64,000 bases of DNA, taken from assembly GCF_001592225.1 (NCBI RefSeq), contig NZ_BCWN01000013.1, positions 32,202-96,201 of the forward strand. Reading direction: 5' to 3'. Under the pieces are notes generated by a model. It saw nothing but the letters and a program-made list of their open reading frames with translations, searched no databases and was not told where the DNA came from. Of the stretch, positions 26,602 to 36,133 are shown in pieces. Numbering within the stretch: position 1 is the first letter of the stretch; every line of letters starts with the position of its first letter. The position numbers and the translations under genes were made by a program. Source of the stretch: Castellaniella caeni NBRC 101664. Lineage in GTDB: Bacteria > Pseudomonadota > Gammaproteobacteria > Burkholderiales > Burkholderiaceae_B.

Positions 26602-27246
26602 TCAAAGGCCGCTCAGGCTGCCGAGCACCACTTCGCGCAGCACGAGCAGCTTGCCATGGAAAAAATGCCCGGCATCCGGCACCACCGTAAGCGGCAGCTG
26701 ATGCGCCCGGGCAAAATCCATGCCTTCGGACAGCGGCACCACCTCGTCTTGTTCGCCGTGAATCAGGAGCGTGTGGGCGGGCATGGCCAGGGGCCGATAG
26801 CGGAAGCGTTCGACCGCGCAGCCGATGAGCATCAGGCGCGCGGGCAGCGGCAGGCCCCGGTCGGCCAGCTCGGCATGCAATTGCGCCGCCACCGCCGAGC
26901 CAAACGAAAACCCCGCCAGCACCCAGGGGCCTTGCGCGGCCTGCGGATACTGCGCAAAGATGTGCTCGACGCAGGCCACCATGTCGGCGGTCTCGCCCAC
27001 GGCGGCATCGAACACACCCTCGGACGCCCCCACCCCGCGAAAATTGGGCCGAATGGCCAGCAGACCCTGCTGCACGCAGGTGCGCGCCACGGTGGTGACG
27101 ACCTTGTTGTCGCGCGTGCCGCCGTGCAGCGGGTGCGGATGCAGCACCAGCGCCCACCCCACAGGTGACTGTTCGGGGTGGTCCACAGTATATTCAACGC
27201 TTCCCGACATCCCCCGGAAGGCGGATTGTTCTGTACGCAGACTCAT
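26602..27246 (-). CDS. Alpha/beta hydrolase (COG2945 type)
   Basis: The 214-residue cytosolic hydrolase has a nucleophile elbow GFSFGS, the acid in HGEQDEVVP and the histidine in DAGHFFHG. The N-terminal HPHPLHGGTRDNK block is typical of this small hydrolase group. The frame is open for 400 more codons upstream, but that stretch is antisense to birA, and the ATG at 27246 gives the family length. It is divergent from birA. The substrate is unknown. Confidence 0.85.
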   Translation of the reverse strand: MSLRTEQSAFRGMSGSVEYTVDHPEQSPVGWALVLHPHPLHGGTRDNKVVTTVARTCVQQGLLAIRPNFRGVGASEGVFDAAVGETADMVACVEHIFAQYPQAAQGPWVLAGFSFGSAVAAQLHAELADRGLPLPARLMLIGCAVERFRYRPLAMPAHTLLIHGEQDEVVPLSEGMDFARAHQLPLTVVPDAGHFFHGKLLVLREVVLGSLSGL

Positions 27247-27336
27247 GATCGCATGCACTCTTGACGGATATTGCCAGGCCCGCAGCCCCCGAAACAGCGT
27301 GTTCCGGCAGCCGCGACACCGGCTCATTCTACCCAC

Positions 27337-28203
27337 ATGACAGGCCTTCTCGCTGAATCCTCCCCACCGCTGCCCGCCCCTGATGCGCTGGCGGCCGCGC
27401 TGCGCCCGGCGCTGCCGCAGTTTCGCCAGATCGAATGGCTGGCGCAGACCGGCTCCACCAATGCCGACTTGCTGGCGCGCGCGCGCAGCGGGGTCGGCCT
27501 GCGCCCCTGGCTGCGCGGCACGCACCTGCAGACGCAGGGGCGCGGGCGCGCGGGGCGCACCTGGCAGAACCGGGTCGGCGCCAACCTGATGTTTTCCTGC
27601 GCCTTCGACGTCTTTCTGCCCGCCCGCCACCTGCCGACGCTCGCGCCGCTCATCGGCCTGGCCAGCTGCCAGGCCCTGCGCCAGCAGCTGGGCGCCGAGC
27701 AGCGCCACCGCCTGTGCATGAAGTGGCCCAACGACCTGCTCTTCGACCAGGCCAAGCTGGCCGGCATCCTCATCGAATCCACCCGCTCGGGCACGGCCCA
27801 GGTGCCCGACCACCACCTCATCATCATCGGCATGGGGCTCAACCTGCTCGATGCGCGCGCCCTGTCCCAGTCGCTGGATCGCAATGTGGCCGACTGGTCG
27901 GGCATTGCGGCGCTCGATGCGCAGGCCGCGCAAGCCGACGCGGCCCAGCTGGTGGCCTGCGCGGCCCAGGCCTGGTATCAGGCGCTCAACGAAGCCAGCG
28001 CCCAAGGCCTCGCTGGCCTGCCCGAACGCTACGCCGAGGTGGACGCCCTGGCCGGGCAACACGTGGACGTCATCGACGACGGCCATCTGAAACACACCGG
28101 CGTGGCCTGCGGCATCGACGCGCAAGGCCGCCTGCTGGTGCGCAACGCCCAGGGCACGCAGCCCATTTCGGTGGGCGAAATCTCCGTGCGGCTGAGCCGA
28201 TGA
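27337..28203 (+). CDS. birA: Biotin-(acetyl-CoA-carboxylase) ligase without DNA-binding domain
   Basis: The 288-residue enzyme biotinylates the carboxylase carrier protein. Family motifs are GSTNADLL, QGRGRAGRTW (biotinyl-AMP binding), MKWPNDLL and KLAGILIE. The catalytic domain begins near residue 30, so the N-terminal winged helix of E. coli BirA is absent and it should not repress biotin genes. The stop overlaps the coaX start (ATGATG), so translation is coupled. Confidence 0.93.
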   Translation: MTGLLAESSPPLPAPDALAAALRPALPQFRQIEWLAQTGSTNADLLARARSGVGLRPWLRGTHLQTQGRGRAGRTWQNRVGANLMFSCAFDVFLPARHLPTLAPLIGLASCQALRQQLGAEQRHRLCMKWPNDLLFDQAKLAGILIESTRSGTAQVPDHHLIIIGMGLNLLDARALSQSLDRNVADWSGIAALDAQAAQADAAQLVACAAQAWYQALNEASAQGLAGLPERYAEVDALAGQHVDVIDDGHLKHTGVACGIDAQGRLLVRNAQGTQPISVGEISVRLSR

Positions 28204-29030
28204 TGCTGCTGATCGACGCGGGCAACACCCGGGCCAAATACACCTGGCTAAACGGCGGACAGCGCCAGACAGCCGCCTGCCTGCTGGACTACGCCACGCT
28301 GCCCGCCTGGCCACGGCAGCAGGCCCGGCGCCCACAACGCATCCTGGGCTCGAACGTGGCCGGCCCCGACGTGGCGCGGCAGCTGGACGCCGCCTGCCAG
28401 GCCGCCTGGGGCGCGCGCGTCCAGTGGTGCACGGCGCAGCACGGGCAGACCCTGCTGCGCAACCACTATGCCGACCCCGCACGCCTGGGCGCCGACCGCT
28501 GGCTGGGCCTGCTGGGCCTGCTGCAGCACCTGCGCGGCACGGCCTCCTGGCAGGCGGGCCATCCCGCCATCCTGGCCAGCTTCGGCACGGCCACGACCAT
28601 CGACACCCTGCTGCCCGCCGCCAGCGGCGATGCGGATGGCCGTCCGGCCTTCATGGGCGGGCTCATCCTGCCCGGCCCTTCGCTCATGGCGCACAGCCTG
28701 ACGCAAAGCACGGCGCACCTGCCACTGCCACAAGGCCACTGCGTCGATTTTCCGCGCGAGACGCACGATGCCATCACCAGCGGCATCGCCGCGGCGCAGG
28801 CAGGCGCCCTGCTGCGCCAATGGCGCCTGGCCCGCGCAGCGGCCCAGGGGCGCGCGCCGCTGGTGCACGCCACAGGCGGCGGCTGGCCACTGGTGCGCGA
28901 GGCCATCCAGGCCGAACAGGCGCTTGCCCGGCAGCACGAAGGCCTGCCCGCCGAACCCATCCAGTTTCTCGACGCGCCGGTGCTCGACGGGCTGGCCGTC
29001 CTGGCGGGCCTGCCCGCCGACGCCACCTGA
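28200..29030 (+). CDS. coaX: Type III pantothenate kinase (Baf homologue)
   Basis: CoaX phosphorylates pantothenate in coenzyme A synthesis. In Bordetella the same gene was first named baf, bvg accessory factor. The 276-residue product has the ASKHA phosphate motif DAGNTR (6-11), GADRW and FGTATTID. Two ATGs in tandem overlap the birA stop. The N-terminal start MMLLIDAGN is typical. A small exported protein and galU follow. Confidence 0.93.
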   Translation: MMLLIDAGNTRAKYTWLNGGQRQTAACLLDYATLPAWPRQQARRPQRILGSNVAGPDVARQLDAACQAAWGARVQWCTAQHGQTLLRNHYADPARLGADRWLGLLGLLQHLRGTASWQAGHPAILASFGTATTIDTLLPAASGDADGRPAFMGGLILPGPSLMAHSLTQSTAHLPLPQGHCVDFPRETHDAITSGIAAAQAGALLRQWRLARAAAQGRAPLVHATGGGWPLVREAIQAEQALARQHEGLPAEPIQFLDAPVLDGLAVLAGLPADAT

Positions 29031-29178
29031 AACAGCCCCCTTGGACAGGCGGTCTGAGCCAGTCGGCCCAGACCGCCGATCAGGGCCACGCGCCACCGCC
29101 ATCCACCCCCGTCCGGCGGCCACGTACTCGGCCAGACAGCCGGTTCTGCCCGCGCCCGTGCGCGATATACTAGGCGCC

Positions 29179-29355
29179 ATGCGCTTTCTACTGACTCTCG
29201 CGGTGGTCGCCAACCTGGCGCTGCTGGCCTATGGCCAGGGCTTCTTTGGCCCGCCGCCCGCCGAACAAGGCCGCACGCCGCGGCCCCTGTCGCAACGCAA
29301 CCAGCAGATGCTCACCCTGGCGCCTGCGCTGCCCCCCGAATTCTCGCCACAATGA
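29179..29355 (+). CDS. 58-residue exported or anchored small protein
   Basis: The product has a hydrophobic N-terminal helix (residues 1-20, [20 protein letters not shown]) and then a Pro/Gln-rich tail. It could be membrane-anchored or a cleaved secreted peptide. Its TGA overlaps the galU ATG (ATGA), which supports real translation. No family was recognised. It may be a truncated relative of SPOR-type proteins found behind baf in related genomes, but this is a guess. Confidence 0.6.
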   Translation: MRFLLTLAVVANLALLAYGQGFFGPPPAEQGRTPRPLSQRNQQMLTLAPALPPEFSPQ

Positions 29356-30191
29356 AACCTATCCGCAAAGCCGTCTTCCCCGTCGCCGGCCTGGGCACCC
29401 GTTTTCTGCCCGCCACCAAGGCCATGCCCAAGGAAATGCTGCCCATTGTGGACAAGCCCCTGATCCAGTACGCCGTCGAAGAAGCGCTGGCGGCGGGCAT
29501 CACCGAGCTCATCTTCGTCACGGGGCGCAACAAGCGCGCCATCGAAGACCACTTCGACCGTGCGCCAGAACTGGAATCCGAACTGCAGGCCAAGGGCAAG
29601 CAGGCCCTGCTCGATACCATCCGCACCATCCTGCCCGCGCACGTACACTGCATCTACACCCGGCAATCCCAGGCGCTGGGCCTGGGCCACGCCGTGCTGT
29701 GCGCCGCCCCCATCGTGGGCAACGAGCCCTTTGCCGTGCTGCTGGCCGACGACCTGCTCGATGCCGAAACCGCCGTCACGCGCCAGCTGGTGGATGCCGC
29801 CCATCAGCACGATGGCAGCGTGCTCGCCATCCAGACCATCGACCGCCAGGACACGCGCAAGTACGGCATCGTGGCCGGCTCCGCCGTGGACGCCCGCAAC
29901 ACGCGCGTCGAACACATCGTCGAAAAACCGGCGCCACAAGACGCGCCCTCGAACCAGGCCGTGGTCGGGCGCTATGTGCTGGAGCCCGAAATCTTCGATT
30001 TTCTACGCCAGACCCAGGCGGGCGTAGGCCAGGAAATCCAGCTGACCGACGCTATTTCCGCCATGCTGCGCCACCGGCGTGTGTTCGCCCACCGCTACGA
30101 CGGCGAGCGCTACGACTGCGGCAGCAAAGAGGGCTTCTTCCGAGCCACGATCGCCCTGGGCAAGAAATACCACGGCCTGAACGCCGACTGA
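29352..30191 (+). CDS. galU: UTP-glucose-1-phosphate uridylyltransferase
   Basis: GalU makes UDP-glucose for LPS and other polysaccharides. The 279-residue product has the nucleotidyltransferase signature [17 protein letters not shown] (residues 13-29), VLLADDL and the family EKP segment. Its length is typical. The ATG overlaps the upstream small gene by four bases. LPS core genes lie just downstream on the opposite strand. Confidence 0.96.
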   Translation: MKPIRKAVFPVAGLGTRFLPATKAMPKEMLPIVDKPLIQYAVEEALAAGITELIFVTGRNKRAIEDHFDRAPELESELQAKGKQALLDTIRTILPAHVHCIYTRQSQALGLGHAVLCAAPIVGNEPFAVLLADDLLDAETAVTRQLVDAAHQHDGSVLAIQTIDRQDTRKYGIVAGSAVDARNTRVEHIVEKPAPQDAPSNQAVVGRYVLEPEIFDFLRQTQAGVGQEIQLTDAISAMLRHRRVFAHRYDGERYDCGSKEGFFRATIALGKKYHGLNAD

Positions 30192-30297
30192 TCCGCCACC
30201 ATAAACCACCTGCCAACGGCCGGGCGCCGCCCCGCATTCCGGACAGCCGCCGGGCCAGCGCACCCAGGCGACACAACGCCCGGAAGGGATGGATCCA

Positions 30298-31629
30298 TCA
30301 CGCCTCGCGCCGCAGCAGCGCCTCGATGCCGTTGACCACGCGCGCCACGGCGCCCGCGTGCTCGCCCACCCAGTGGCGGCCCGCCGCGCCCATGCGCGTC
30401 AGCGTGGCCGGCTCTTCCAGCCATTGCGACGCCTGGCGCACGGCGCGCTCGGGGTCGTCGGCCCGGGCTACCGCCCCCGCCGCCAGCGCATCGGCCACGG
30501 CCTGCTCGAAATTGGCCGTATGCGGCCCGACGATGACGGGACAGCCCAGGGCGCTGGCCTCGATGAAATTCTGCCCGCCCAGCGGCGCGAAACTGCCGCC
30601 CACGATGGCCACCTGGCTGGCCGCGTAATACCAGGGCATTTCGCCCAAGGTATCGCCCAGCAGCACTTGCGCCTGCGCGCAGGCCGCCAGCGCCGAGCGG
30701 CTGCCGTCGCCCAGGCCGCGCAGCTGTGAACGGCGCACCAGCGCGAGCCCGGCAGCCTGCAGCTGGGCGGCGGCGGCCTCGAAACGCTGGGGGTGGCGAG
30801 GAATCAGCATGAACAGCACGGGCCGGTGGGCCGCCACCCCGCAGGCTGCGTCACGCGCCAACTGGCGCCGGATGGCGGCAATGAAGCGCGCATCTTCGCC
30901 CTCGCGCGTGCTGGCAATGGCCACCACCCGGCGCCCCAGTGCGGCGTTGAACGCGCGCCCGCGCGCCGCCAGGGCGGCATCGAGCCGGACGTCGAACTTG
31001 AAATTGCCCGAGACGCTGACCGGCTGCGCCCCCAACCGTTCGAGCCGCTGCGCATCGGCCAGGGACTGCGCATAGGTATGGGTGATCGCCCCGTAGGTGG
31101 TACGCATCAGGCTGCCCAGGCGCAGGGTGCTGCGCAGTGACGCGGCGGACAAGCGGGCGCTGGCCAGGATCAGCGGCAGATGGGCGCAGCGCGCGGCGTG
31201 CACCAGATTAGGCCACAGTTCGCGCTCGACGAGCACGCCCAGCGCCGGCCGATAGTGCCGCAGAAAGCGCCGCACGGCCCAGGGAAAGTCGTAGGGCAGC
31301 CAGGCCTGCCGCAGACGCCCGGCGGCGATGTCCGCCGCATAGGCGCGCTGGCCTTCGGCCCAGCCGGTGGCCGTCAGGTGCGTGAGCAGCACCCGGTGCC
31401 CACGATCGAGCAAGGCACGCAGCAAGGGATGCGCGGCACGCGTCTCGCCCAGGCTCACGGCATGCACCCAGATGGCGCCCGGCGCCACGGCGGCCTCGGC
31501 ATAGCGGCCAAAGCGGCTGGCACCCAGCACCGCCCAGCGCCCGCCCGCGCGGCGCGCGCGCAGGCCCATCCAGGCCAGCAGCAAGGGTGACAGCAGCACC
31601 AGCAGCGCGGAATACAGCCAGCGGCTCAC
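30298..31629 (-). CDS. waaA: 3-deoxy-D-manno-octulosonic acid (Kdo) transferase
   Basis: WaaA adds Kdo to lipid A precursor at the inner membrane. The 443-residue product has an N-terminal membrane anchor, the GT30 glutamate region WVHAVSLGETRAA, VERELWPN and GNFKFD. Translation starts at GTG (31629), directly after the TGA of waaC, so the two are coupled. Family length is normal. Confidence 0.95.
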   Translation of the reverse strand: MSRWLYSALLVLLSPLLLAWMGLRARRAGGRWAVLGASRFGRYAEAAVAPGAIWVHAVSLGETRAAHPLLRALLDRGHRVLLTHLTATGWAEGQRAYAADIAAGRLRQAWLPYDFPWAVRRFLRHYRPALGVLVERELWPNLVHAARCAHLPLILASARLSAASLRSTLRLGSLMRTTYGAITHTYAQSLADAQRLERLGAQPVSVSGNFKFDVRLDAALAARGRAFNAALGRRVVAIASTREGEDARFIAAIRRQLARDAACGVAAHRPVLFMLIPRHPQRFEAAAAQLQAAGLALVRRSQLRGLGDGSRSALAACAQAQVLLGDTLGEMPWYYAASQVAIVGGSFAPLGGQNFIEASALGCPVIVGPHTANFEQAVADALAAGAVARADDPERAVRQASQWLEEPATLTRMGAAGRHWVGEHAGAVARVVNGIEALLRREA

Positions 31630-32688
31630 TCAGGCTCCTGGCCGCGGGTCGGCGCAGGCCTGTCTTGCCTGCGGCCCGTCGGCGTGGGGCGCGCCCGGCG
31701 GCAGCAGGGAAACCCCCGGCGCCGACTCGTTGCGAGCCGCATCCAGCGCCGAATCGATGGCCGCCATCACCTGCCCGGCATCCGGCTCTTGGCCGCGCTC
31801 GCCCAGGCTGGCGGTATAGGCCGCCCCCTGCAGGGGCGTGCGCACCGGCGTGGACGCCTTGTAGATGCCGATGGTGGGACGCCCCAGCCCGGCGCTCAGG
31901 TGCGTCAGGCCACTGTCGAGCCCCACCATGAGCCGGGCGCGCGCCAGATGTTCGGCCACCTGGCGCAAGCTCAACCGGGGCAAAACCTGGGCATTGTCCC
32001 GCCCCTGAATCAGGGCCTGTGCCCGGGCGCGCTCGGCCTCGTTGCCTGCCAGCAGCTGCAAGCCCAGGCCTTGCGCCTGCAGGTGGTCGAACACCTGCCG
32101 CCAGTGCCCGGTCGGCCAGAGCTTGTCGTCGCGGCTGGCCGAAGGCATGATGAGCGCCACGGGCTGGACGGCCACCCCGTCCGTGAAGGCCTGCAAGCCG
32201 AAGTCGGGCGCCCCGTCCAGCGCATAGCCGAAGGCGGCGGCGGCCAGCGTGCGCTGGCGGACGATGGCCGGCTGCCAGAATTCGACCCGGTGCTTGACGT
32301 CGTAGAACAGCGAGGCCAGCGGCTCGCGCGCGGATTTCCAGTCCAGGCCGTGGCGCACGCCGCGCGCCTGGCGCACCAGCCACACCGATTTCAGCAGCGC
32401 CTGCATGTCGAGAATGACGTCGTACTGGCGCGCGGCGAGGTCGGCCCGCAAGGCGGCCCGCTCGCGGCGCGTCTGCGCATCCCACCAATGCTTGCGCCAG
32501 CGCCGGTGCGCCACGCGGATGACCTCGTGCACCGCCGGGTGCCACGAGGGAATCTCGGCAAAGGCCTCTTCGGCGATCCAGTCGATCTGTGCGTCGGGCA
32601 CGTGCCGCGCGATGTCAGTCATGGCGGGCAGCATGTGCACCAGATCGCCCAGCGAGGACGTGCGGACAATGAGAATGCGGGTGGTCAT
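31630..32688 (-). CDS. waaC: LPS heptosyltransferase I
   Basis: WaaC transfers the first L-glycero-D-manno-heptose to Kdo. The 352-residue GT9 protein begins MTTRILIVRTSSLGDLVHMLPA, the nucleotide-sugar fold signature, and has the C-terminal GLDSGLTHLSAGLG donor site. The ATG at 32688 was chosen over an upstream in-frame start because it matches the family. The last 30 residues are Pro/Gly/Ala-rich and extend past the domain. It is followed immediately by waaA. Confidence 0.94.
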   Translation of the reverse strand: MTTRILIVRTSSLGDLVHMLPAMTDIARHVPDAQIDWIAEEAFAEIPSWHPAVHEVIRVAHRRWRKHWWDAQTRRERAALRADLAARQYDVILDMQALLKSVWLVRQARGVRHGLDWKSAREPLASLFYDVKHRVEFWQPAIVRQRTLAAAAFGYALDGAPDFGLQAFTDGVAVQPVALIMPSASRDDKLWPTGHWRQVFDHLQAQGLGLQLLAGNEAERARAQALIQGRDNAQVLPRLSLRQVAEHLARARLMVGLDSGLTHLSAGLGRPTIGIYKASTPVRTPLQGAAYTASLGERGQEPDAGQVMAAIDSALDAARNESAPGVSLLPPGAPHADGPQARQACADPRPGA

Positions 32689-32714
32689 GGCGCGATTATA
32701 GGGCGGCATCTGCC

Positions 32715-32734
32715 CGAATCAGGGCCCTGATTCG
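32715..32734. promoter_or_regulatory. Perfect 20-bp palindrome upstream of waaC
   Basis: CGAATCAGGGCCCTGATTCG is a perfect dyad 27 bases before the waaC start. A TTTT follows at 32740 on the plus strand, so it could be an operator or a small hairpin. Confidence 0.4.
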
Positions 32735-32896
32735 AGCGTTTTCACGTACACCCCACCACGACCATCGTCTCCACACATCGGCGCAGTACCGGTGCCGCAG
32801 CGGCTTGTAGGCGCCCGAACGCGGCTGGTAACCTTGTCAAGACATCAACCAGGGGCGCCCGGGCAGCCGGAGCCGCTCCAGTCGGAGACCGCACCC

Positions 32897-33418
32897 ATGA
32901 CCTGCTACGCCCTCGGGGATCTCACCCCCCACATCGACCCCTCCGCCTTCGTGGCGCGCGAAGCCACGATCATCGGCGCGGCCACCCTGCAGCCCGGCGC
33001 CAGCGTCTGGCCGGGCGCCGTCATCCGCGCCGACAACGAACCCATCATCATCGGCGAGCACTCCAACGTACAAGAAGGCGCCGTGCTGCACGTCGATGCG
33101 GGCAAGCCGCTCACGGTGGGTCGGCAGGTCACCATCGGCCACCAGGCCATGCTGCACGGCTGCACCGTCGAAGACGGCGCCCTCATCGGCATCCAGGCCG
33201 TGGTGCTCAATGGCGCCGTCATCGGCCGCCACAGTCTGGTGGGGGCCGGCGCCCTGGTCACCGAGGGCAAGGTGTTTCCCGAACGCTCGCTCATCCTGGG
33301 CTCGCCCGCCAAGGTGGTGCGCACACTCAGCGACGACGAAGTGGCCGGGCTCGAACGCAGCGCCGAAGACTACGCCGCCCGCGCCGCGCGCTACAAAGAA
33401 ACGTTGCGCGCGCTATAA
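32897..33418 (+). CDS. Gamma carbonic anhydrase family protein (YrdA-like)
   Basis: The 173-residue protein is a left-handed beta-helix of hexapeptide repeats. The three zinc-ligand histidines are seen in the spacing GAVLHVD, IGHQAMLHGC. The trailing helix LERSAEDYAARAARYKE is typical. Activity as a carbonic anhydrase is not proven for most family members. The ATG at 32897 gives the family start (YALGDLTPHI), although the frame is open upstream. Confidence 0.88.
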   Translation: MTCYALGDLTPHIDPSAFVAREATIIGAATLQPGASVWPGAVIRADNEPIIIGEHSNVQEGAVLHVDAGKPLTVGRQVTIGHQAMLHGCTVEDGALIGIQAVVLNGAVIGRHSLVGAGALVTEGKVFPERSLILGSPAKVVRTLSDDEVAGLERSAEDYAARAARYKETLRAL

Positions 33419-33421
33419 GGC

Positions 33422-34531
33422 TCAGGCGCCCAGGCGCCGGTACAGCTGCTCGTAGGCCGCCACCATGGCGGGCACTGAATACACCTGCTGCGCGCGCCCC
33501 TGGGCGCGCAGCGCCATGGCGCGCGCAGGCGCGGGGTGGCGCAGCACCCAGCGGATACGCCGCGCCAGCGCCGCCGCATCGCCCACCGGCACCAGCAGGC
33601 CGCAGTCGGGCGCCAGAACCTCGGCGTGGCCGCCCGCGTCGGTCGCCACCACCGGCAGGCCCGCCAGGCAGGCGTCCAGCACGCTGGTGCCCAGCGCCTC
33701 GAAACGCGAGCTGCTGGCGTACACATCGGCCAGCGCCAGAAAATCGGCCACGTGCGCCTGGAACCCGGCGAAAACGTAGTGAGCCCGCAGGCCCAGCTGC
33801 CGCACGCGCGCTCGCGCCACCTCGGCGGCCGCACCGTCGGCGCCGCAGTGCAGGCAGACGATGCCCGGGTATTCGCCCCGCAGTTGCGCCACCGCCTCGA
33901 TGAGGGTGAGCGGGTCTTTCTCGGGGCTGAGCGCCGCCGCCGTCACCAGCACCGGGCCCACCACCGCGTCGGCATCCTCGGCGGCCATGGACTCGCCGGG
34001 TGCCGCCCGCCACGGGCCGTGCAGCCCGAATCGTGCGCGCAGCTGCGCGACCCGGGCGGGGTCGGCGGCCACCGCCTGTACCGCGCTGGGGATGACCGCC
34101 ACGGGCAGACCCAGCGCCCGGGGGGCCGCCGCGGCGGCCTGACTGATGGCCACCAGGGCGTCGGCGCGCGACCATTTCCAGCGCTGGCGCCGGGCCTTGC
34201 CGGGCGCGTCGAAGGCTGTGCGCCGGGTAAAGACCAGGGCGGCGCGCAAGGCGGGCCGCAGCAGCGCCAGCAGGCTCATGGTCTGCGCCGTCTGGGCGTG
34301 GATGACATCGAAGCGGCGGCGCCGCGCCAGCAGCGCGCGCACGAGCGCCGGGCTGCCCACGCAGGCCAGCACCGGAATGCCCGCCGCCTGCGCGCGCTGC
34401 GCCAGCGGCCCGCCCGCGCGCGCGGCCAGCGCGACCTCGTGCCCCGCAGCCTGCAGACCCTGCAGGGTAAAGAGCGTCTGGCGCTCGCCACCGCGCCAGC
34501 CACGTTCAAGGTTCAGATGAAGAATGCGCAT
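33422..34531 (-). CDS. Glycosyltransferase family 4
   Basis: The 369-residue cytosolic or membrane-associated enzyme has the two Rossmann halves of a GT-B fold. The C-terminal donor site RFEALGTSVLDACLAGLPVVATDAGGHAE has the EX7E-like pattern of GT4. N-terminal LNLERGWRGGERQ binds the acceptor side. It probably works on the LPS core, given galU, waaA and waaC nearby, but its sugar is unknown. ATG (34531) or the preceding GTG may start it. Confidence 0.85.
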   Translation of the reverse strand: MRILHLNLERGWRGGERQTLFTLQGLQAAGHEVALAARAGGPLAQRAQAAGIPVLACVGSPALVRALLARRRRFDVIHAQTAQTMSLLALLRPALRAALVFTRRTAFDAPGKARRQRWKWSRADALVAISQAAAAAPRALGLPVAVIPSAVQAVAADPARVAQLRARFGLHGPWRAAPGESMAAEDADAVVGPVLVTAAALSPEKDPLTLIEAVAQLRGEYPGIVCLHCGADGAAAEVARARVRQLGLRAHYVFAGFQAHVADFLALADVYASSSRFEALGTSVLDACLAGLPVVATDAGGHAEVLAPDCGLLVPVGDAAALARRIRWVLRHPAPARAMALRAQGRAQQVYSVPAMVAAYEQLYRRLGA

Positions 34532-34606
34532 CACAGCACACGCGTCACGACAAGGCCATGCGCGTGCTGGCGGTGGCGAGCCACCTGCGCCCGATCGAGC
34601 ATCACC

Positions 34607-35971
34607 TTACTTGCGCACGGGGCGCTTCCAGCCCGGCACCGTCTGCTGGCGCGGACGCGACAAGGTGAGTTCGCCCGCCGGCGCATCGCGCGTGAGCGTG
34701 GTGCCCGCCCCCAGCGTGGCCCCCTGGCCCACGCGCACCGGCGCCACCAGCTGGGTGTCCGAGCCGATGAAGGCATCGTCTTCGATCACGGTCTGGAACT
34801 TGTTGACGCCGTCGTAGTTGCAGGTGATGGTGCCCGCCCCCACGTTGACGCGCTCGCCGATGAGCGCATCGCCCAGATAAGCCAGGTGATTGGCCTTGGA
34901 GCCGCGCCCCAGGCGGGTTTTCTTGAGTTCGACGAAATTGCCCACGTGAGCCTCGGGGCCCACATCGGCCCCCGGGCGCAGGCGCGCATAGGGCCCGATG
35001 CGGGCGGCATCGCCCACCTGGGCGCCCTCGACGTGCGAAAAGGCATCGAGCACCGTGCCCGCGCCAATGCGCGCATCGCGCAGCACGCAATGCGGCCCCA
35101 CGCGCACGCCATCGGCCAGCTGTACGGTGCCCTCGAACACGCAGCCCACGTCGATGAAGACATCGCGCCCGCAGGTCAGGCTGCCGCGCAGGTCGAAGCG
35201 GGCCGGATCGGCCAGCGTGACGCCCTGTTCGAGCAGACAGCGGGCCTGTTCGCCCTGCCAGATGCGTTCCAGCTGGGCCTGCTGCACGCGGCTGTTGACC
35301 CCCAGCGTTTCCCAGTGGGCCGCAGGCTGGGCATGCGCCACCGGCGTGCCCTCGCGCACCGCCAGGCCGACGATGTCGGTGAGGTAGTATTCGCCCTGCG
35401 CATTGCGGTTGTCGATCTGCCCCAGCCAGCGCCGCAAGGCGGCAGTCGGCGCCGCCAGAATGCCGGTGTTGACTTCGCGGATGGCGCGCTCGGCATCATC
35501 GGCATCCTTGTGCTCGACGACGCGCACCACCTGCCCGGCGGCATTGCGCACGATGCGGCCATAGCCGCTGGGGTCATCCAACGTTTCGGTCAGCAGCGCC
35601 AGGCCCTGGCCGCGCGCCTGCAGCAAAGCCTGCAAGGTGCCCGCCTGCACCAGCGGCACGTCGCCATACAGCACCAGCGAGGTATCGTCGGCGTCGCCCT
35701 CGAGCAGCAGAGGCAGCGCCTGCATCACGGCGTGACCCGTGCCCTGCTGCGGCTGCTGCAGGGCGAAGTGCAAGTCTTGCCCCGCATACGCCTGCTGCAC
35801 GCGCTGGGCGCCGTGCCCCACCACCACCACGATGCGCTCAGGCGCGAGGGCGCGGGCGGCGGCCAGCACGTGGCTGAGCATGGGCTGGCCCGCGATGGGA
35901 TGCAGCACTTTGGGCAGGTCGGACTGCATGCGCTTGCCCAGACCGGCCGCGAGAATGATGACGTTCAGCAT
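34607..35971 (-). CDS. glmU: Bifunctional N-acetylglucosamine-1-phosphate uridyltransferase / glucosamine-1-phosphate acetyltransferase
   Basis: GlmU makes UDP-GlcNAc for peptidoglycan and lipid A. The 454 residues include the uridyltransferase domain ([11 protein letters not shown] near residues 7-17, LPKVLH, YGDVPL) and a C-terminal left-handed beta helix with acetyltransferase features ([31 protein letters not shown]). The frame is open upstream of the ATG at 35971 but [10 protein letters not shown] is the family start. The domain order and length are complete. Confidence 0.97.
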   Translation of the reverse strand: MLNVIILAAGLGKRMQSDLPKVLHPIAGQPMLSHVLAAARALAPERIVVVVGHGAQRVQQAYAGQDLHFALQQPQQGTGHAVMQALPLLLEGDADDTSLVLYGDVPLVQAGTLQALLQARGQGLALLTETLDDPSGYGRIVRNAAGQVVRVVEHKDADDAERAIREVNTGILAAPTAALRRWLGQIDNRNAQGEYYLTDIVGLAVREGTPVAHAQPAAHWETLGVNSRVQQAQLERIWQGEQARCLLEQGVTLADPARFDLRGSLTCGRDVFIDVGCVFEGTVQLADGVRVGPHCVLRDARIGAGTVLDAFSHVEGAQVGDAARIGPYARLRPGADVGPEAHVGNFVELKKTRLGRGSKANHLAYLGDALIGERVNVGAGTITCNYDGVNKFQTVIEDDAFIGSDTQLVAPVRVGQGATLGAGTTLTRDAPAGELTLSRPRQQTVPGWKRPVRK

Positions 35972-36018
35972 AAGAGAGAATGAAGAGAAGGAAGAAGCAA
36001 TCAAGACGACAAGATGAT

Positions 36019-36106
36019 GGCCCCCAGACGCGACCATGAAGCGGTGCCCGGGGGCCGAAGTAACCCTTGCCCCGCTGCGCAAGCAACACGGGCTGCGCAG
36101 CGGGGC
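36019..36106 (-). terminator. Two hairpins between glmU and phaM
   Basis: GCCCCGCTGCGCA/TGCGCAGCGGGGC (36069-36106) is a perfect 13-bp stem with a 12-base loop. GGCCCCC/GGGGGCC (36019-36056) is a looser stem. Both lie downstream of phaM on the minus strand. No T-run is clear, so they are possible terminators or mRNA stabilisers. Confidence 0.5.
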
Positions 36107-36133
36107 AGCATCCCTGGTTTACAAAGAAGACAG

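Noticed and set aside
26602..28482. Very long minus-strand frame of 626 codons
   Set aside because: Only the part up to 27246 has hydrolase similarity. The rest is antisense to birA, which has clear motifs.
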